From: Vibrio owensii CAIM 1854 = LMG 25443 | Lineage (GTDB): Bacteria > Pseudomonadota > Gammaproteobacteria > Enterobacterales > Vibrionaceae | Reading direction: 5' to 3' | DNA: 64,000 nt | Assembly: GCF_000817815.1 (NCBI RefSeq) | Contig: NZ_JPRD01000028.1 | Span: 186,307 to 250,306 of the forward strand | Part shown: in pieces, positions 52,766-61,835 of the stretch | How positions within the stretch are numbered: the stretch's first letter is position 1 | Layout: the number at the start of each line of letters is the position of its first letter | Position numbers and translations under genes: made by a program | The notes under the pieces: generated by a model | The model's input: only the letters and a program-made list of their open reading frames with translations | Databases searched by the model: none | What the model was told of the DNA's origin: nothing

Positions 52766-53761
52766 TTACTTAATCAGTCGAACAACCAAAGAACCTGGCG
52801 CTCGGATCGATTCAATGTTGTGGCTCAGCACTGTACCTTCAGTCGGCGCTGTGTAACGCTGAATCTCATCACCAAAGCTGTCGTATTGAATTGCAACCAA
52901 TTGACCTTGTTCTACCTTATCCATCATGTTGACTTGTGGTAGTACAAAACCACCTAATTCAGCGCGAATGCTGATGATGTCTTTGCCTTCTAGGCAAGGC
53001 GTGATATTTGCAACTTCACCAGTCACAACGTCATGGCGAGCAAGGATATTGAAGATGCCAGTCACGGTACGGTCGATCAGCTCTTGTTCTGTGTAACGAC
53101 CCATGCCCACCTCGATGGTGATGCTTGGAATACCGCTGTTGTTCCAGACGGTTTCAAGTACACCTGCGTCACCCGGATCGTTAAGAATTACGTCTGGGTT
53201 AATAAGGCGAGCCATTTCCAGAGATTGCTCGATACGGAAATCGGCAAACACGTACAGTGGGTAAGCAGCACCACTGGTTTGAGTGTGCAAATCAATCGCC
53301 AGCTCTGCGTTCGGCTTAAGAAGGTTATTCCATAAAGCAAACAGGAAGCGGTTTGCTTCGTTGCCGTTTGCATCACCAGGGAAGAAACGGTTTAAGTTTG
53401 CAGGAGATGCATCTGGATCCGCAGAGAAGAAGTCGCGGCTGTGGTTCAGCATACCCGTCAGGTTGATGGTCGGAACGACAGTTACAGTACCTGCGATGTC
53501 TTTACCAATCAGTTCACGAGCGGTCTTTTGCGCCGCTAAAACACCGTTGTATTCGTCACCATGAACACCTGCTGTGATCATGATTTTCTTACCCGGTTTT
53601 TCGCCTTTGAAAACCAACACAGGCAAGTGTTGCCATTGAGAGAGGGCGTTGGTTGCAATACGGAACCAAAACTTATGCTCGCCTGCAGGCAAGTCTGTTA
53701 CGTCAAGAGATTGAATGACTTGATGACCTTGAATTACGTCATCCAGAAATTGTGTTGCCAT
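52766..53761 (-). CDS. Succinylglutamate desuccinylase/aspartoacylase-family metallohydrolase
   Basis: 331 residues from ATG 53761 (GGAG 11 nt upstream; GTG 53773 overlaps the ribosome site). Zinc ligands of the M14-like family are visible: His67/Glu70 in AGVHGDEYNG and His in LAIDLHTQ, with IEVGMGRY following. A C-terminal beta domain is present (VEQGQLVAIQYDSFGDEIQ). Such enzymes remove acyl groups from N-acyl amino acids. It lies downstream of a YfcC-type carrier on the same strand, though a terminator intervenes; uptake and deacylation of a compound such as an acyl-amino acid is a reasonable guess. Confidence 0.88.
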   Translation of the reverse strand: MATQFLDDVIQGHQVIQSLDVTDLPAGEHKFWFRIATNALSQWQHLPVLVFKGEKPGKKIMITAGVHGDEYNGVLAAQKTARELIGKDIAGTVTVVPTINLTGMLNHSRDFFSADPDASPANLNRFFPGDANGNEANRFLFALWNNLLKPNAELAIDLHTQTSGAAYPLYVFADFRIEQSLEMARLINPDVILNDPGDAGVLETVWNNSGIPSITIEVGMGRYTEQELIDRTVTGIFNILARHDVVTGEVANITPCLEGKDIISIRAELGGFVLPQVNMMDKVEQGQLVAIQYDSFGDEIQRYTAPTEGTVLSHNIESIRAPGSLVVRLIK

Positions 53762-53823
53762 TAAAGTTGTCACTCCAAAACATCTTACTTTGATGCTTGT
53801 TTGCCATACGGCTTGAATTAAAA

Positions 53824-53847
53824 AAGGCGAGAACCTTGTCTCGCCTT
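53824..53847 (-). terminator. Intrinsic terminator of yfcC
   Basis: On the minus strand, AAGGCGAGA pairs with TCTCGCCTT (9 bp, 6-nt loop) followed by a run of T. It lies directly after yfcC and before the hydrolase gene, so the latter probably has its own promoter or relies on read-through. Confidence 0.85.
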
Positions 53848-53907
53848 ATTCTTTATACCCAAACTCCGCTTTCGCGTTTAAGTTGCTTGGCGATATTGGT
53901 AATCAGT

Positions 53908-55440
53908 TTACGCAAAACCCATCACGTGAGCTGCGACGACGACAATGCTCGATAGGGTAAAGAGTAATAGCATAAAGCGCCAGCAGAATTTCGCCCAGTC
54001 ACCCCAGTCGATACGACATACACCCAGTGTTGCCATTAGAGATGCCGAAGTTGGAACGATAACGTTAGTGAAACCGTCACCAAGTTGGAATGCTAGAACG
54101 GCTACCTGACGTGTAACGCCAGCGATGTCTGCAAGAGGAGACAAGAGAGGCATTGTCAGCGCTGCTTGACCAGAACCTGAAGTCACGAAGAAGTTGAAAA
54201 TAGATTGGAAAACATACATCAACCAAGCCGCTGCAACGTCAGGAAGACCGCTGATTACGCCACCAGCGCTGTTCAGGATCGAGTTCAGTACACTTGCTTC
54301 ATCAGTAGTACCGCCACCTAGGATAAGCAATACACCTTTAGCACAACCAACCAATAGAGCAGGGGCAAGCATGATTGCTGCACCCTCTTTAAATGCGTCA
54401 GCCGCACAGTTTAGCGTCATGCCGTTCAGACGGAAGATCGTACCGATGATCGCAACGACAAAGCCCATTGTGAAGAATTGAGACGCGATTTCTGGAATGT
54501 ACCATGCGTTAGCCACTACGCCCCAAACAACCCATACGGTAGTTGCGATAACCGTAAGGATAACTAGGGTGTCACCTAGGTTCCAACGAGAATCGTGGTC
54601 ACCTAGCTCTTGCTGACGGAAGTATTTGTCAGTACGACGGCTGTAAGAAAGCTCAGGGTTTGCTTTGATACGCGCTGCGTAAATCATAGTGAAAGCAATA
54701 CCGATAAGTGTAAAGCCAGCCCACAGACCCATACGCACAGTCATACCAGATAGAACCGGAATACCAGCAATACCTTGCGCGATCGCTACCGAGAATGGGT
54801 TCATCCAAGACGTTGCAAAACCAATCTGAGTCGCAACGTAGGTCACCATTACTGTAGTGATGCCATCGTAGCCAAGACGAACCATTAGTGGTGCGATAAT
54901 AATCGCAAATGCAACGGCTTCTTCACCCATACCAAATACTGCGCCGCCCAAAGAGAACAGCAAAAACAGAACTGGAATGAATAGCGCTTCGTTACCTTTG
55001 GTCTTGTCGATAAGGCGTAAGATACCGTTGTCGATTGTGCCTGTGCGCATTACCACACCAAATGCACCACCGATAACCAGCATGAACATGATAACGCCAA
55101 TCGCGCTGCCCCATTTAGAGCCTGAAACCAGACCTTCGAATGGGAAGTTCATTAGACCAATGCCACCGCCTGAAGCGAACAGTCCAACCTTGTTGTAAAC
55201 CAATTCACCGTTTTCGTCGGTTGCATAAGAGAAAGAAGATGGATCGATAACTGTGCGAGTTTTTTCTGCACCGTCGACCATGTAGGTCACCTGTTGGCTA
55301 TCGAAATGACCAGCAGGGATTAAGTAGGTAAGAATCGCAGCAAGAATACCAACAATGAAGATCAAAATGAGGGTATCAGGCATCTGCCATGATTTAGGGG
55401 TTGCCGCCGATTCCGATGGCTGAGCGTGTGTGTGAGACAT
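53908..55440 (-). CDS. yfcC: YfcC-family (DcuC-like) carboxylate/amino-acid carrier
   Basis: 510 residues, a polytopic membrane protein with about 12 helices. Diagnostic features are MPDTLILIFIVGILAAILTYLIP near the start, GSAIGVIMFMLVIGGAFGV, GGAVFGMGEEAVAFA and TSGSGQAALTMPLLSPLAD near the end. This family includes E. coli YfcC and arginine/ornithine or dicarboxylate transporters of the DcuC/ArcD type. The exact substrate is uncertain. A 218-bp AT-rich upstream region separates it from the cytochrome gene and should hold its promoter. Confidence 0.91.
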   Translation of the reverse strand: MSHTHAQPSESAATPKSWQMPDTLILIFIVGILAAILTYLIPAGHFDSQQVTYMVDGAEKTRTVIDPSSFSYATDENGELVYNKVGLFASGGGIGLMNFPFEGLVSGSKWGSAIGVIMFMLVIGGAFGVVMRTGTIDNGILRLIDKTKGNEALFIPVLFLLFSLGGAVFGMGEEAVAFAIIIAPLMVRLGYDGITTVMVTYVATQIGFATSWMNPFSVAIAQGIAGIPVLSGMTVRMGLWAGFTLIGIAFTMIYAARIKANPELSYSRRTDKYFRQQELGDHDSRWNLGDTLVILTVIATTVWVVWGVVANAWYIPEIASQFFTMGFVVAIIGTIFRLNGMTLNCAADAFKEGAAIMLAPALLVGCAKGVLLILGGGTTDEASVLNSILNSAGGVISGLPDVAAAWLMYVFQSIFNFFVTSGSGQAALTMPLLSPLADIAGVTRQVAVLAFQLGDGFTNVIVPTSASLMATLGVCRIDWGDWAKFCWRFMLLLFTLSSIVVVAAHVMGFA

Positions 55441-55658
55441 AACCTATTTCACGTCGAATTATAGAAAGCATGAAATATCGATAAAATAGAATAAAAAGTC
55501 AATATTAACTGAGTTGATGAACTATAAATTCATCAATAATTTGATCTGAAGAGGGTTGAGTTGCTTATCAATGATTTAATGGTTAATTGTTTTGGTTAGA
55601 TGTTGTGCGAATGAAAACGGAGTTAGGACTTGTGGTGATTCACAAGTCCCATAATTAT

Positions 55659-55985
55659 TCACTTTTCTGCATGAGGTGTTTGTTCTGAATAAAACGCGGC
55701 AACATCGCGCAAATCTTCATCATTCAGCATGCGTAATTGGGCTGCCATCATCTCAGCCAAAGGACCTAAGCGAAGCCCATCTTGATAGGCTTTCATAGAA
55801 TCATACAGGTACTGAGCATTCTGACCAGCTAGGTTAGGGTAGGCGTCGTTTGTTGTCATGCCGTTCGAACCATGACAGTAAACACAGCTAGGCGATTTAA
55901 GTTTGCCTTTATCAACGTCACCGAAAGGTTTCGCCACAACAGAGGAAGAGATAAGAAGAGACGTTAGAAGCACGTATCTAAGCAT
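55659..55985 (-). CDS. Periplasmic class I cytochrome c
   Basis: 108 residues from ATG 55985 (an in-frame GTG at 55994 adds three residues). A signal peptide (LLTSLLISSSVVA) precedes a single-haem domain with CVYCH (Cys34, Cys37, His38). The distal methionine is among MMAAQLRML, and DLRDVAAFYSEQ is the usual C-terminal helix. It is a small electron carrier of the cytochrome c4/c5-like type. It is a single gene preceding yfcC with its own short leader. Confidence 0.92.
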   Translation of the reverse strand: MLRYVLLTSLLISSSVVAKPFGDVDKGKLKSPSCVYCHGSNGMTTNDAYPNLAGQNAQYLYDSMKAYQDGLRLGPLAEMMAAQLRMLNDEDLRDVAAFYSEQTPHAEK

Positions 55986-56063
55986 GAAATGCACTCATTG
56001 TAGTTCTTGAAAGCGCATAGAATAAAGCTTCCCCTTAGGGGAAGCTCAATGATCAAAATCAAG

Positions 56064-57068
56064 TTAAAGCAGAGATTTAAGGCTAGATAGGAAGGTATCG
56101 ATGTCTTGTGCCGAAATATCTTTGTGCGTCACGAAGCGGATTGGGTTTCCTGGCGTAATTGTTATGCCTTGCTCCTTCATCTTTTCTGCAATACCAGCGA
56201 TATCCACTTGTGGATCAAGCTTAGCAAAAACGATGTTGGTTTGAACAAATTCTGGATTAACAGAGAAACCAGGCAATTCCGCTAAACCTTCCGCCAAGGT
56301 TTTTGCGTTGATGTGGTCTTGTTTTAGCTGTTCTACTTGCTCGGTAAGGGCTAGTTTACCGGCTGCGGCAAGAATACCCGCTTGGCGCATACCACCGCCG
56401 ACCATTTTTCTTAGGCGGCGTGCTTTTGCGATGTACTCTTTGCTACCAAGCAGTAGCGAACCAACAGGGGCAGCCAATCCTTTCGACAGACAGATAGTCA
56501 TTGAATCAAAGTACTGACCAATCTCTTTCACTGGAACATCAAGCGCGACAGCTGCGTTAAATACGCGAGCGCCATCTAGGTGCATCTGCAAGTTATGTTT
56601 GTTTACGAACTCACGAGCCTCTGCAAGGTAAGAAAGAGGAATCACTTTACCGTTGATGGTGTTCTCTAAACTAAGTAGGCGAGTACGTGCAAAGTGCGCG
56701 TCATCTGGCTTGATAGCAGCTTCTAGCTTATCGAATGGCAAAGTACCGTCTGGGTTGTTTTCAATCGGTTGAGGTTGAATAGACCCCAGTACCGCCGCGC
56801 CGCCAGCTTCGTACTTGTAGTTATGCGCTTGCTGACCACATAGGTATTCATCACCGCGCTCACAATGCGCCATTAAGCCAAGTAAGTTTGCTTGTGTACC
56901 AGAGGTCGTGAACATTGCCGCTTCAAAGCCCGCAAGCTCAGCAGCAAATTGCTCTAACTCGTTAACGGTTGGGTCATCACCGTACACATCATCGCCGACA
57001 GGAGCGGTAAACATTGCTTCACGCATTGCTTGTGTAGGTTGCGTAACGGTATCTGATCGAAAGTCCAT
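56064..57068 (-). CDS. ltaE: Low-specificity L-threonine aldolase
   Basis: 334 residues of the PLP-dependent beta-eliminating lyase family. It begins DFRSDTVTQPTQAMREAM. The PLP-binding lysine is Lys196 in CLSKGLAAPVG, and LHLDGARVFNAAVAL carries the conserved Asp/Arg. It cleaves threonine or allo-threonine to glycine and acetaldehyde in the cytoplasm. Its length equals E. coli LtaE. A good ribosome site (GAGGAGAG) precedes it, and 24 bp separate it from a Nudix gene upstream on the same strand. Confidence 0.96.
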   Translation of the reverse strand: MDFRSDTVTQPTQAMREAMFTAPVGDDVYGDDPTVNELEQFAAELAGFEAAMFTTSGTQANLLGLMAHCERGDEYLCGQQAHNYKYEAGGAAVLGSIQPQPIENNPDGTLPFDKLEAAIKPDDAHFARTRLLSLENTINGKVIPLSYLAEAREFVNKHNLQMHLDGARVFNAAVALDVPVKEIGQYFDSMTICLSKGLAAPVGSLLLGSKEYIAKARRLRKMVGGGMRQAGILAAAGKLALTEQVEQLKQDHINAKTLAEGLAELPGFSVNPEFVQTNIVFAKLDPQVDIAGIAEKMKEQGITITPGNPIRFVTHKDISAQDIDTFLSSLKSLL

Positions 57069-57092
57069 AATTCTCTCCTCGGTCGAAAAGAC

Positions 57093-57608
57093 CTAAATAT
57101 AACCGCAAAGACGAGCTTTGCTTAGGCAAGCGATAGTTTTGGCATCCGTAATAATGCCTTGAATAATTTGTTGTTCGAGTTCTTCTCGTGACAATGTCAC
57201 TACTTCAATCACTTCGTCGTCGTCACACTCGTATCGATTGGTTTTGTTCAGTTGTTCGGCAACAAACAAGTACTGGATTTCATCACAGAAACCAGCAAGA
57301 GGGGTAACTTGACCAAGCGATGTGAACTTTTCGGCGCTGTATCCTGTTTCTTCTTCCAACTCTCTTTGAGCACAGTGCAATGGATCTTCATCGCCTTCAC
57401 GTGTGCCAGCAGGCAATTCAAGCAGCCATTTGTTAAGAGAGGGACGGAATTGATTAACAAGAACGATGTTGCCATCTGAAGTAATAGGTAAGATAACGGC
57501 AGCACCGGGGTGTTGGATAGTGGTATGTGTAATCATCCGACCAGTTGGTAGTTTAACTTCCTCTTCGACCAGAGAAATCTGCTTCCATTTATGAATTGTA
57601 TTGCTCAT
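57093..57608 (-). CDS. Nudix hydrolase (ADP-ribose pyrophosphatase-like)
   Basis: 171 residues from ATG 57608; a longer frame to 57719 has no family support. A perfect Nudix box spans residues 68-90: Gly68, Glu74, Arg82-Glu83, Glu86-Glu87 and Gly89. The neighbourhood (VLVNQFRPSLNKWLLELPAG before, PLAGFCDEIQYLFVAEQL after) resembles NudF/ADP-ribose pyrophosphatase. It would hydrolyse nucleoside diphosphates linked to another moiety, clearing ADP-ribose or NDP-sugars. The ribosome site is weak. Likely co-transcribed with ltaE. Confidence 0.88.
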   Translation of the reverse strand: MSNTIHKWKQISLVEEEVKLPTGRMITHTTIQHPGAAVILPITSDGNIVLVNQFRPSLNKWLLELPAGTREGDEDPLHCAQRELEEETGYSAEKFTSLGQVTPLAGFCDEIQYLFVAEQLNKTNRYECDDDEVIEVVTLSREELEQQIIQGIITDAKTIACLSKARLCGYI

Positions 57609-57758
57609 GCAGTTGTGGATCCTAGCTGTAACCGCGCATTGACGTGCTTTGCACATTAACCACAAACCACCGGAAACAAAAGAAGAAAATGGTTTCATAC
57701 TCTTGCGAAACCAGCACATTCAGTGAGTTATGTCTCATAAATGAAAACTATGGTTGCT

Positions 57759-57772
57759 CGCGCACGCGCGCG
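57759..57772. other. Alternating purine-pyrimidine tract (CGCGCACGCGCGCG)
   Basis: Fourteen alternating purine-pyrimidine bases, nearly all CG steps, within an imperfect palindrome (TGCTC...GAGCA) in the nudix/ravA divergent region. It stands out from the AT-rich surroundings and could favour left-handed DNA. Confidence 0.5.
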
Positions 57773-57812
57773 AAGAGCATCTGGTATAAACGAGGTTCAC
57801 TAAAAAATACAC

Positions 57813-57841
57813 TTGTAACAAAGTGATAACAAATGTATAAA
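57813..57841 (+). promoter_or_regulatory. Predicted sigma-70 promoter of ravA-viaA
   Basis: TTGTAA as -35 and TATAAA as -10 with a 17-nt spacer, 38 bp before the ravA start. The element overlaps a near-palindrome CACTTGTAACAAAGTG. Confidence 0.6.
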
Positions 57842-57879
57842 ATTATATATACAGCCTCAGTTCAACAGCCGGAGCTTCT

Positions 57880-59541
57880 ATGATTCAACCATCTTTCGCA
57901 TCTAATGCAGAAAAGGCGCTTCTTTCAGAGCGTATCAACAAGCTAGCGAAAGCGTTAACTGATGGCGTTTACGAACGCGAACACACCATCAAGCTTTGTC
58001 TTCTTGCCGCTCTTGCCGGCGAAAGCGTCTTCCTTCTTGGTCCTCCAGGGATCGCAAAAAGCTTAATCGCAAAACGACTTATCCAAGCTTTTGATAATAG
58101 CAGTTATTTTGAATACCTCATGACGCGCTTCTCAACACCTGAAGAAGTGTTTGGTCCATTGAGCATTCAAGAGCTAAAAGACAACGGTCGTTATGTCCGT
58201 CTTACTCAAGGGTACTTACCAACGGCGCAAGTGGTTTTCCTTGATGAGATTTGGAAGGCGGGTCCTGCGATTCTGAACACGCTATTGACCGTTGTGAACG
58301 AAAAGACATTTAAAAACGGTAGCGATATCGAACGTGTACCGATGCGCCTTTTGGTTTCTGCATCAAATGAACTGCCAGATGAAGATAGCGGGTTAGACGC
58401 ACTTTACGACCGTATGTTGGTACGCGTGTTTGTAAACCGCATTCAGGACAAACAAAACTTCAAATCTATGCTGACAGTGGGTACGTCTCAAGAAGCGCAA
58501 GTTCCAGAGGGCTTAGCGATCACAGACGAAGAATACCACCGTTGGCAGCAACAGCTCGACAAACTCACTCTGACCGACAACGCATTCGAAAAGCTTTTCC
58601 AACTAAAAACGATGTTGGAAACCAAAGTCGAGTCTGAGTTTGGCGACGCATCATTAACAGACATGTACGTGTCTGACCGCCGTTGGAAGAAAGCGGTCAA
58701 ACTGCTTAAAGCAAGTGCGTTCTTCAATGGGCGTGACGAGATCAACCCACTTGATCTTCTGCTACTTCAAGATTGTTTATGGAACAGCCCTGAGTCACGC
58801 GATGTCGTTCGCGGTGTGATTCAAGAGTTTGCACTTAAACATGCCTTCGACCAGCAAGAAGCAGAGCAAGAGATCGAATACTGTCGTGAATCTTTGGTTG
58901 ATGTTCAGCATGAGCTTGAAGACAAATATCGCATGACGCTAAACGCAGAAGCGGCAACCGGTCTGCTTCGCAAAGAAACCATGAGCTTCGATACATCCAA
59001 AGCAAAAACTTACAAAGTAGGCGCGGCGGTGAATCTGGTTAAGCTGGTTATTCTGCAAAGCAACATGTCGGTTTCTGAATCAGAGAAAGGCGACAGCCGC
59101 TGGGTATATGTGCCAAAAGACGAACTTGACCGAGTGATCAAAGAAGGTCATGGCGATGTGTATGGCTACGTGAACCAAAACACCAATATGTGTCGTCTGC
59201 GTTTTGATGTCGATGCTGCCAACAACCTAGTGATCCGTGACATTGCCAACCGTGGCGTGCTGGTGAGCTTGGTTACCCAACAAGGTTTAGACGTTGAGCT
59301 TTACCAAAAATGGTTGGCAGAAAGCGAAAAAGCAGTCAGCCAATTGAGTGAAGCTGAACATCATATGCGTAAGGTTAAAGCCAACTTCCATGGCGCATTG
59401 CCGCACAGTTTCGTGGATCCAGAGTTACCACGTCTAATGGAGTCGAGTCTGCAACAGGTGAGCCAGAGACTTGAGTCTATCCAAGGTGAAAGCGAGAAGA
59501 TCATTCAACGCTTCAAAAACTTACATCAGTTTTTCTCTTAA
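57880..59541 (+). CDS. ravA: MoxR-type AAA+ ATPase RavA
   Basis: 553 residues. The AAA+ core has Walker A GPPGIAKS at 54-61, Walker B VVFLDEIWKAGP and the MoxR-type insertion. The C-terminal part (about 300-553) includes the helical and LARA-like regions typical of RavA (E. coli length 498; this one is longer). RavA and ViaA act together as a chaperone-like pair, linked to respiratory enzymes (fumarate reductase, Nuo) and aminoglycoside sensitisation. A good GGAG site precedes ATG 57880; viaA follows 9 bp later. Confidence 0.94.
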   Translation: MIQPSFASNAEKALLSERINKLAKALTDGVYEREHTIKLCLLAALAGESVFLLGPPGIAKSLIAKRLIQAFDNSSYFEYLMTRFSTPEEVFGPLSIQELKDNGRYVRLTQGYLPTAQVVFLDEIWKAGPAILNTLLTVVNEKTFKNGSDIERVPMRLLVSASNELPDEDSGLDALYDRMLVRVFVNRIQDKQNFKSMLTVGTSQEAQVPEGLAITDEEYHRWQQQLDKLTLTDNAFEKLFQLKTMLETKVESEFGDASLTDMYVSDRRWKKAVKLLKASAFFNGRDEINPLDLLLLQDCLWNSPESRDVVRGVIQEFALKHAFDQQEAEQEIEYCRESLVDVQHELEDKYRMTLNAEAATGLLRKETMSFDTSKAKTYKVGAAVNLVKLVILQSNMSVSESEKGDSRWVYVPKDELDRVIKEGHGDVYGYVNQNTNMCRLRFDVDAANNLVIRDIANRGVLVSLVTQQGLDVELYQKWLAESEKAVSQLSEAEHHMRKVKANFHGALPHSFVDPELPRLMESSLQQVSQRLESIQGESEKIIQRFKNLHQFFS

Positions 59542-59550
59542 GGAGACGAC

Positions 59551-61005
59551 ATGTTAGGTGCAGACGGACTCAACTTAGCGCTCATGGTGGCAGATTCAGG
59601 CATCATTGATAGTGCGGTTAACGATTTAATGGCGCGTTCACAAGTCATGATGATGGCAGAAAACCGAGGCATGAAATCCTCAGTGAAAAACCATCTGCTT
59701 AAATGGCGTGGCAACGTGAAAAAGCGCATGACAAAAGTCTGTGAGACAGAACGTTTTCAACAGGAACTCGCGCTCTACCAAGAAGTCATTTATTGGGATG
59801 AGAACGAGTTCTTTGAGCGCATTGATGATGTGATCAAGAAGCTTGAATGGCACTCAGCGTTTTATATGCAAGCGCGTCGCATGATGGAGAAGAACAAGGG
59901 GGTGAATAACCCAATGTTCCCTCATTACTTCTGTGACCAGTGGTATCAAAGCCTCGCCGAAGCAATCAAACAAGCGCAAGTTTCCGAGCTTGAAGAGAAC
60001 AAAGAAAAAGTCCTTAACGACCTTTATCAACGTATGGAAACCATGCGTAACATGGATAAAGTGACGGAGTCTGGTGACGAAGAAAGCGTAGGGCGCTTAT
60101 GGGATATGGCGTCAGCTAAGTTGAGTAAAACGGACCTAACCGTGATGAAGCGCCACGCAGAGTTCCTTAAAAAGCACAAAGGCTTACAAGAAATTGCAGA
60201 ACAGCTTGGTCGCATGGCGGGACAAGTGAATGATCCTGACCTCAACCGCGCACCAGCAGAAGAGCTACAAATGGTTGAGGAAAAGAGTGACGAAGCGACA
60301 GACGATATCGTCGGTATTCATGAAAGTGACGATCTCAACAAACTGCTACCGAACGAAACCATGTTTTTGGCGTACCCAGAGCTGGAAGTCGTGTTCTACA
60401 AGCATTTGGTTGATAAACGTTTGATGAACTACCGCACGCAAGGTAAGTCTCGCACACTACGTAAAGTGAAAGCGCACAAACCAGATCATAAAGCGGTGGA
60501 CGTTGAAAAAGGACCGTTTATCGTTTGTGTTGATGCGTCAGGCTCGATGAGTGGCTTCCCAGAGCAATGTGCTAAAGCTATGGCTTATGCACTGATGCAA
60601 ATCGCTCTCGCTGAACAACGAGATTGCTACGTGATCATCTTCTCCACGGAGCACATTACTTACGAGTTAACGCGTCAGGATGGCTTACGTGAAGCTGCCG
60701 ACTTTTTAACTTACAGCTTCCATGGTGGTACGGATTTGGAGCCAACGTTGATTAAATCCATCGATTTGATGAACAGCGACAAATACAAAAACGCCGACAT
60801 GGTTGTTATTTCAGACTTCATTGCGCCAAAACAGCAGGATGAATTGCTTGCAAAAGTCGACGCGTTAAAAGCGAAGAAGAACCGCTTCCATGCTATTAGC
60901 TTGTCGAAGTACGGCAACCCAGCGTTAATGTCGATGTTTGACCACACTTGGTCTTACCATCCAAACGTAGTGGGACGCTTATTTAAACGCGTTGCCAACG
61001 GTTAA
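59551..61005 (+). CDS. viaA: VWA-domain protein ViaA
   Basis: 484 residues, the usual ViaA length. The N-terminal two-thirds are helical (FLKKHKGLQEIAEQLGRMAG and similar). A C-terminal von Willebrand A domain has the MIDAS motif DASGS at 328-332, plus a Thr in SFHGGTDLEP and Asp in VVISDFIAP. ViaA stimulates RavA ATPase activity and binds membrane and respiratory complexes. It is second in the ravA-viaA operon, ending at an intrinsic terminator. Confidence 0.95.
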   Translation: MLGADGLNLALMVADSGIIDSAVNDLMARSQVMMMAENRGMKSSVKNHLLKWRGNVKKRMTKVCETERFQQELALYQEVIYWDENEFFERIDDVIKKLEWHSAFYMQARRMMEKNKGVNNPMFPHYFCDQWYQSLAEAIKQAQVSELEENKEKVLNDLYQRMETMRNMDKVTESGDEESVGRLWDMASAKLSKTDLTVMKRHAEFLKKHKGLQEIAEQLGRMAGQVNDPDLNRAPAEELQMVEEKSDEATDDIVGIHESDDLNKLLPNETMFLAYPELEVVFYKHLVDKRLMNYRTQGKSRTLRKVKAHKPDHKAVDVEKGPFIVCVDASGSMSGFPEQCAKAMAYALMQIALAEQRDCYVIIFSTEHITYELTRQDGLREAADFLTYSFHGGTDLEPTLIKSIDLMNSDKYKNADMVVISDFIAPKQQDELLAKVDALKAKKNRFHAISLSKYGNPALMSMFDHTWSYHPNVVGRLFKRVANG

Positions 61006-61023
61006 TCGCGTGAATAGAGATAC

Positions 61024-61048
61024 AAAAGCGGCACCGATTGCCGCTTTT
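61024..61048 (+). terminator. Intrinsic terminator of ravA-viaA
   Basis: AAAAGCGGCA pairs perfectly with TGCCGCTTTT (10 bp, 5-nt loop) followed by CTTTTGT, 18 bp after the viaA stop. Confidence 0.9.
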
Positions 61049-61167
61049 CTTTTGTCTATCTGTTTTGATTTGTCTTAACCAAAGTGAGTAAATCTGCGCG
61101 GTGTAGGTCGAATTAACATCGGATTGGTTTAAAACAAAGCAAACAAACAGAAATTTTGGATTTTTGT

Positions 61168-61195
61168 TTGACTATATTTCCTGAATCCGTAAAGT
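61168..61195 (+). promoter_or_regulatory. Predicted tRNA-Cys promoter
   Basis: TTGACT as -35 and TAAAGT as -10 with a 16-nt spacer, followed by AGCACCC. It lies 44 bp before the mature tRNA 5' end. The C-containing discriminator is compatible with stringent control. Confidence 0.62.
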
Positions 61196-61239
61196 AGCAC
61201 CCAACGCAACGGGGCAGAGCCTTTAAGCGTAAACAATTT

Positions 61240-61313
61240 GGCGCCTTGGCAGAGTGGCTATGCAGCGGATTGCAAATCCGTGGACCTCGGTTCGACTCCG
61301 GGAGGCGCCTCCA
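61240..61313 (+). tRNA. tRNA-Cys (anticodon GCA)
   Basis: 74 nt with encoded CCA. The acceptor GGCGCCT pairs with AGGCGCC, leaving discriminator U73, which is characteristic of tRNA-Cys. The anticodon arm GCGGA/TCCGT surrounds the loop TTGCAAA, with GCA at 61272-61274. The T arm carries GTTCGAC. It is a single tRNA gene with its own promoter and terminator. Confidence 0.97.
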
Positions 61314-61320
61314 AATTCTT

Positions 61321-61351
61321 AAAAAGAGACGTCTTTATGGCGTCTTTTTTT
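61321..61351 (+). terminator. Terminator of tRNA-Cys
   Basis: AAAAGAGACG pairs with CGTCTTTTTT (about 10 bp including one G-T pair, 9-nt loop) ending in a run of seven T, 8 bp after the tRNA CCA. Confidence 0.85.
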
Positions 61352-61835
61352 ATACCTCAAATTCCTCTCGGTAAGCTCAATCATCCAATCTCATTTCTCT
61401 TGATGTTAACTCGGCAACCAACTTAAAACGCAGTAAAAAATAATCGACGTCATTTGTGTGAATATGCTTCAAAGTTATGCAACTTCATGCCAATTTAATT
61501 TGTTGAATATGGAAGAGTTATCACTAGTGCGTTTTTTCAAGATTTGAAAATAAATCACATTTCTATGAATCTGTGAAATAACGTTCACCTCATCAAAAAG
61601 TACCACGCGCCTTATGCCATCGAGCTTCGCGAACCTCATCAAGACCAGCAATTTGTTTATTTGTTTCATGAACTAACGTGGTAATCCGATCGGCTAATTT
61701 CTGTGATTAACACAGAATTATTTATCATTTATTTCAGTAGTCTAAATAAAACCCCTGTAGTGAAAAATTAGTCGTGACTAGCACGTTTCTGACGTGTGGT
61801 CCCGTTGGATAACAAGATATTTCAGGAGCAATAAC
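61352..61835. other. Intergenic region upstream of the GH3 gene
   Basis: About 480 AT-rich bases with no gene I would support; short frames on both strands lack ribosome sites. A small palindrome TAGTC-GT-GACTA at 61769-61780 followed by CACGT-TTCTG-ACGTG lies 47-67 bp before the GTG start. It may be an operator for the glycosidase gene. Confidence 0.5.

Noticed and set aside
53855..53875. A second copy of the 280-bp repeat starting with TATACCCAA
   Set aside because: Only the first nine bases match the terminal repeat; neither the rest of the repeat arm nor the partner end follows.
57880..61005. RavA-ViaA as an anti-phage MoxR/VWA system
   Set aside because: Lengths, order and motifs fit the conserved housekeeping RavA-ViaA pair, with no additional defence gene.
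61240..61313. tRNA-Cys as the attachment site of an integrated element
   Set aside because: No integrase gene and no direct repeat of the tRNA 3' end was seen on either side.
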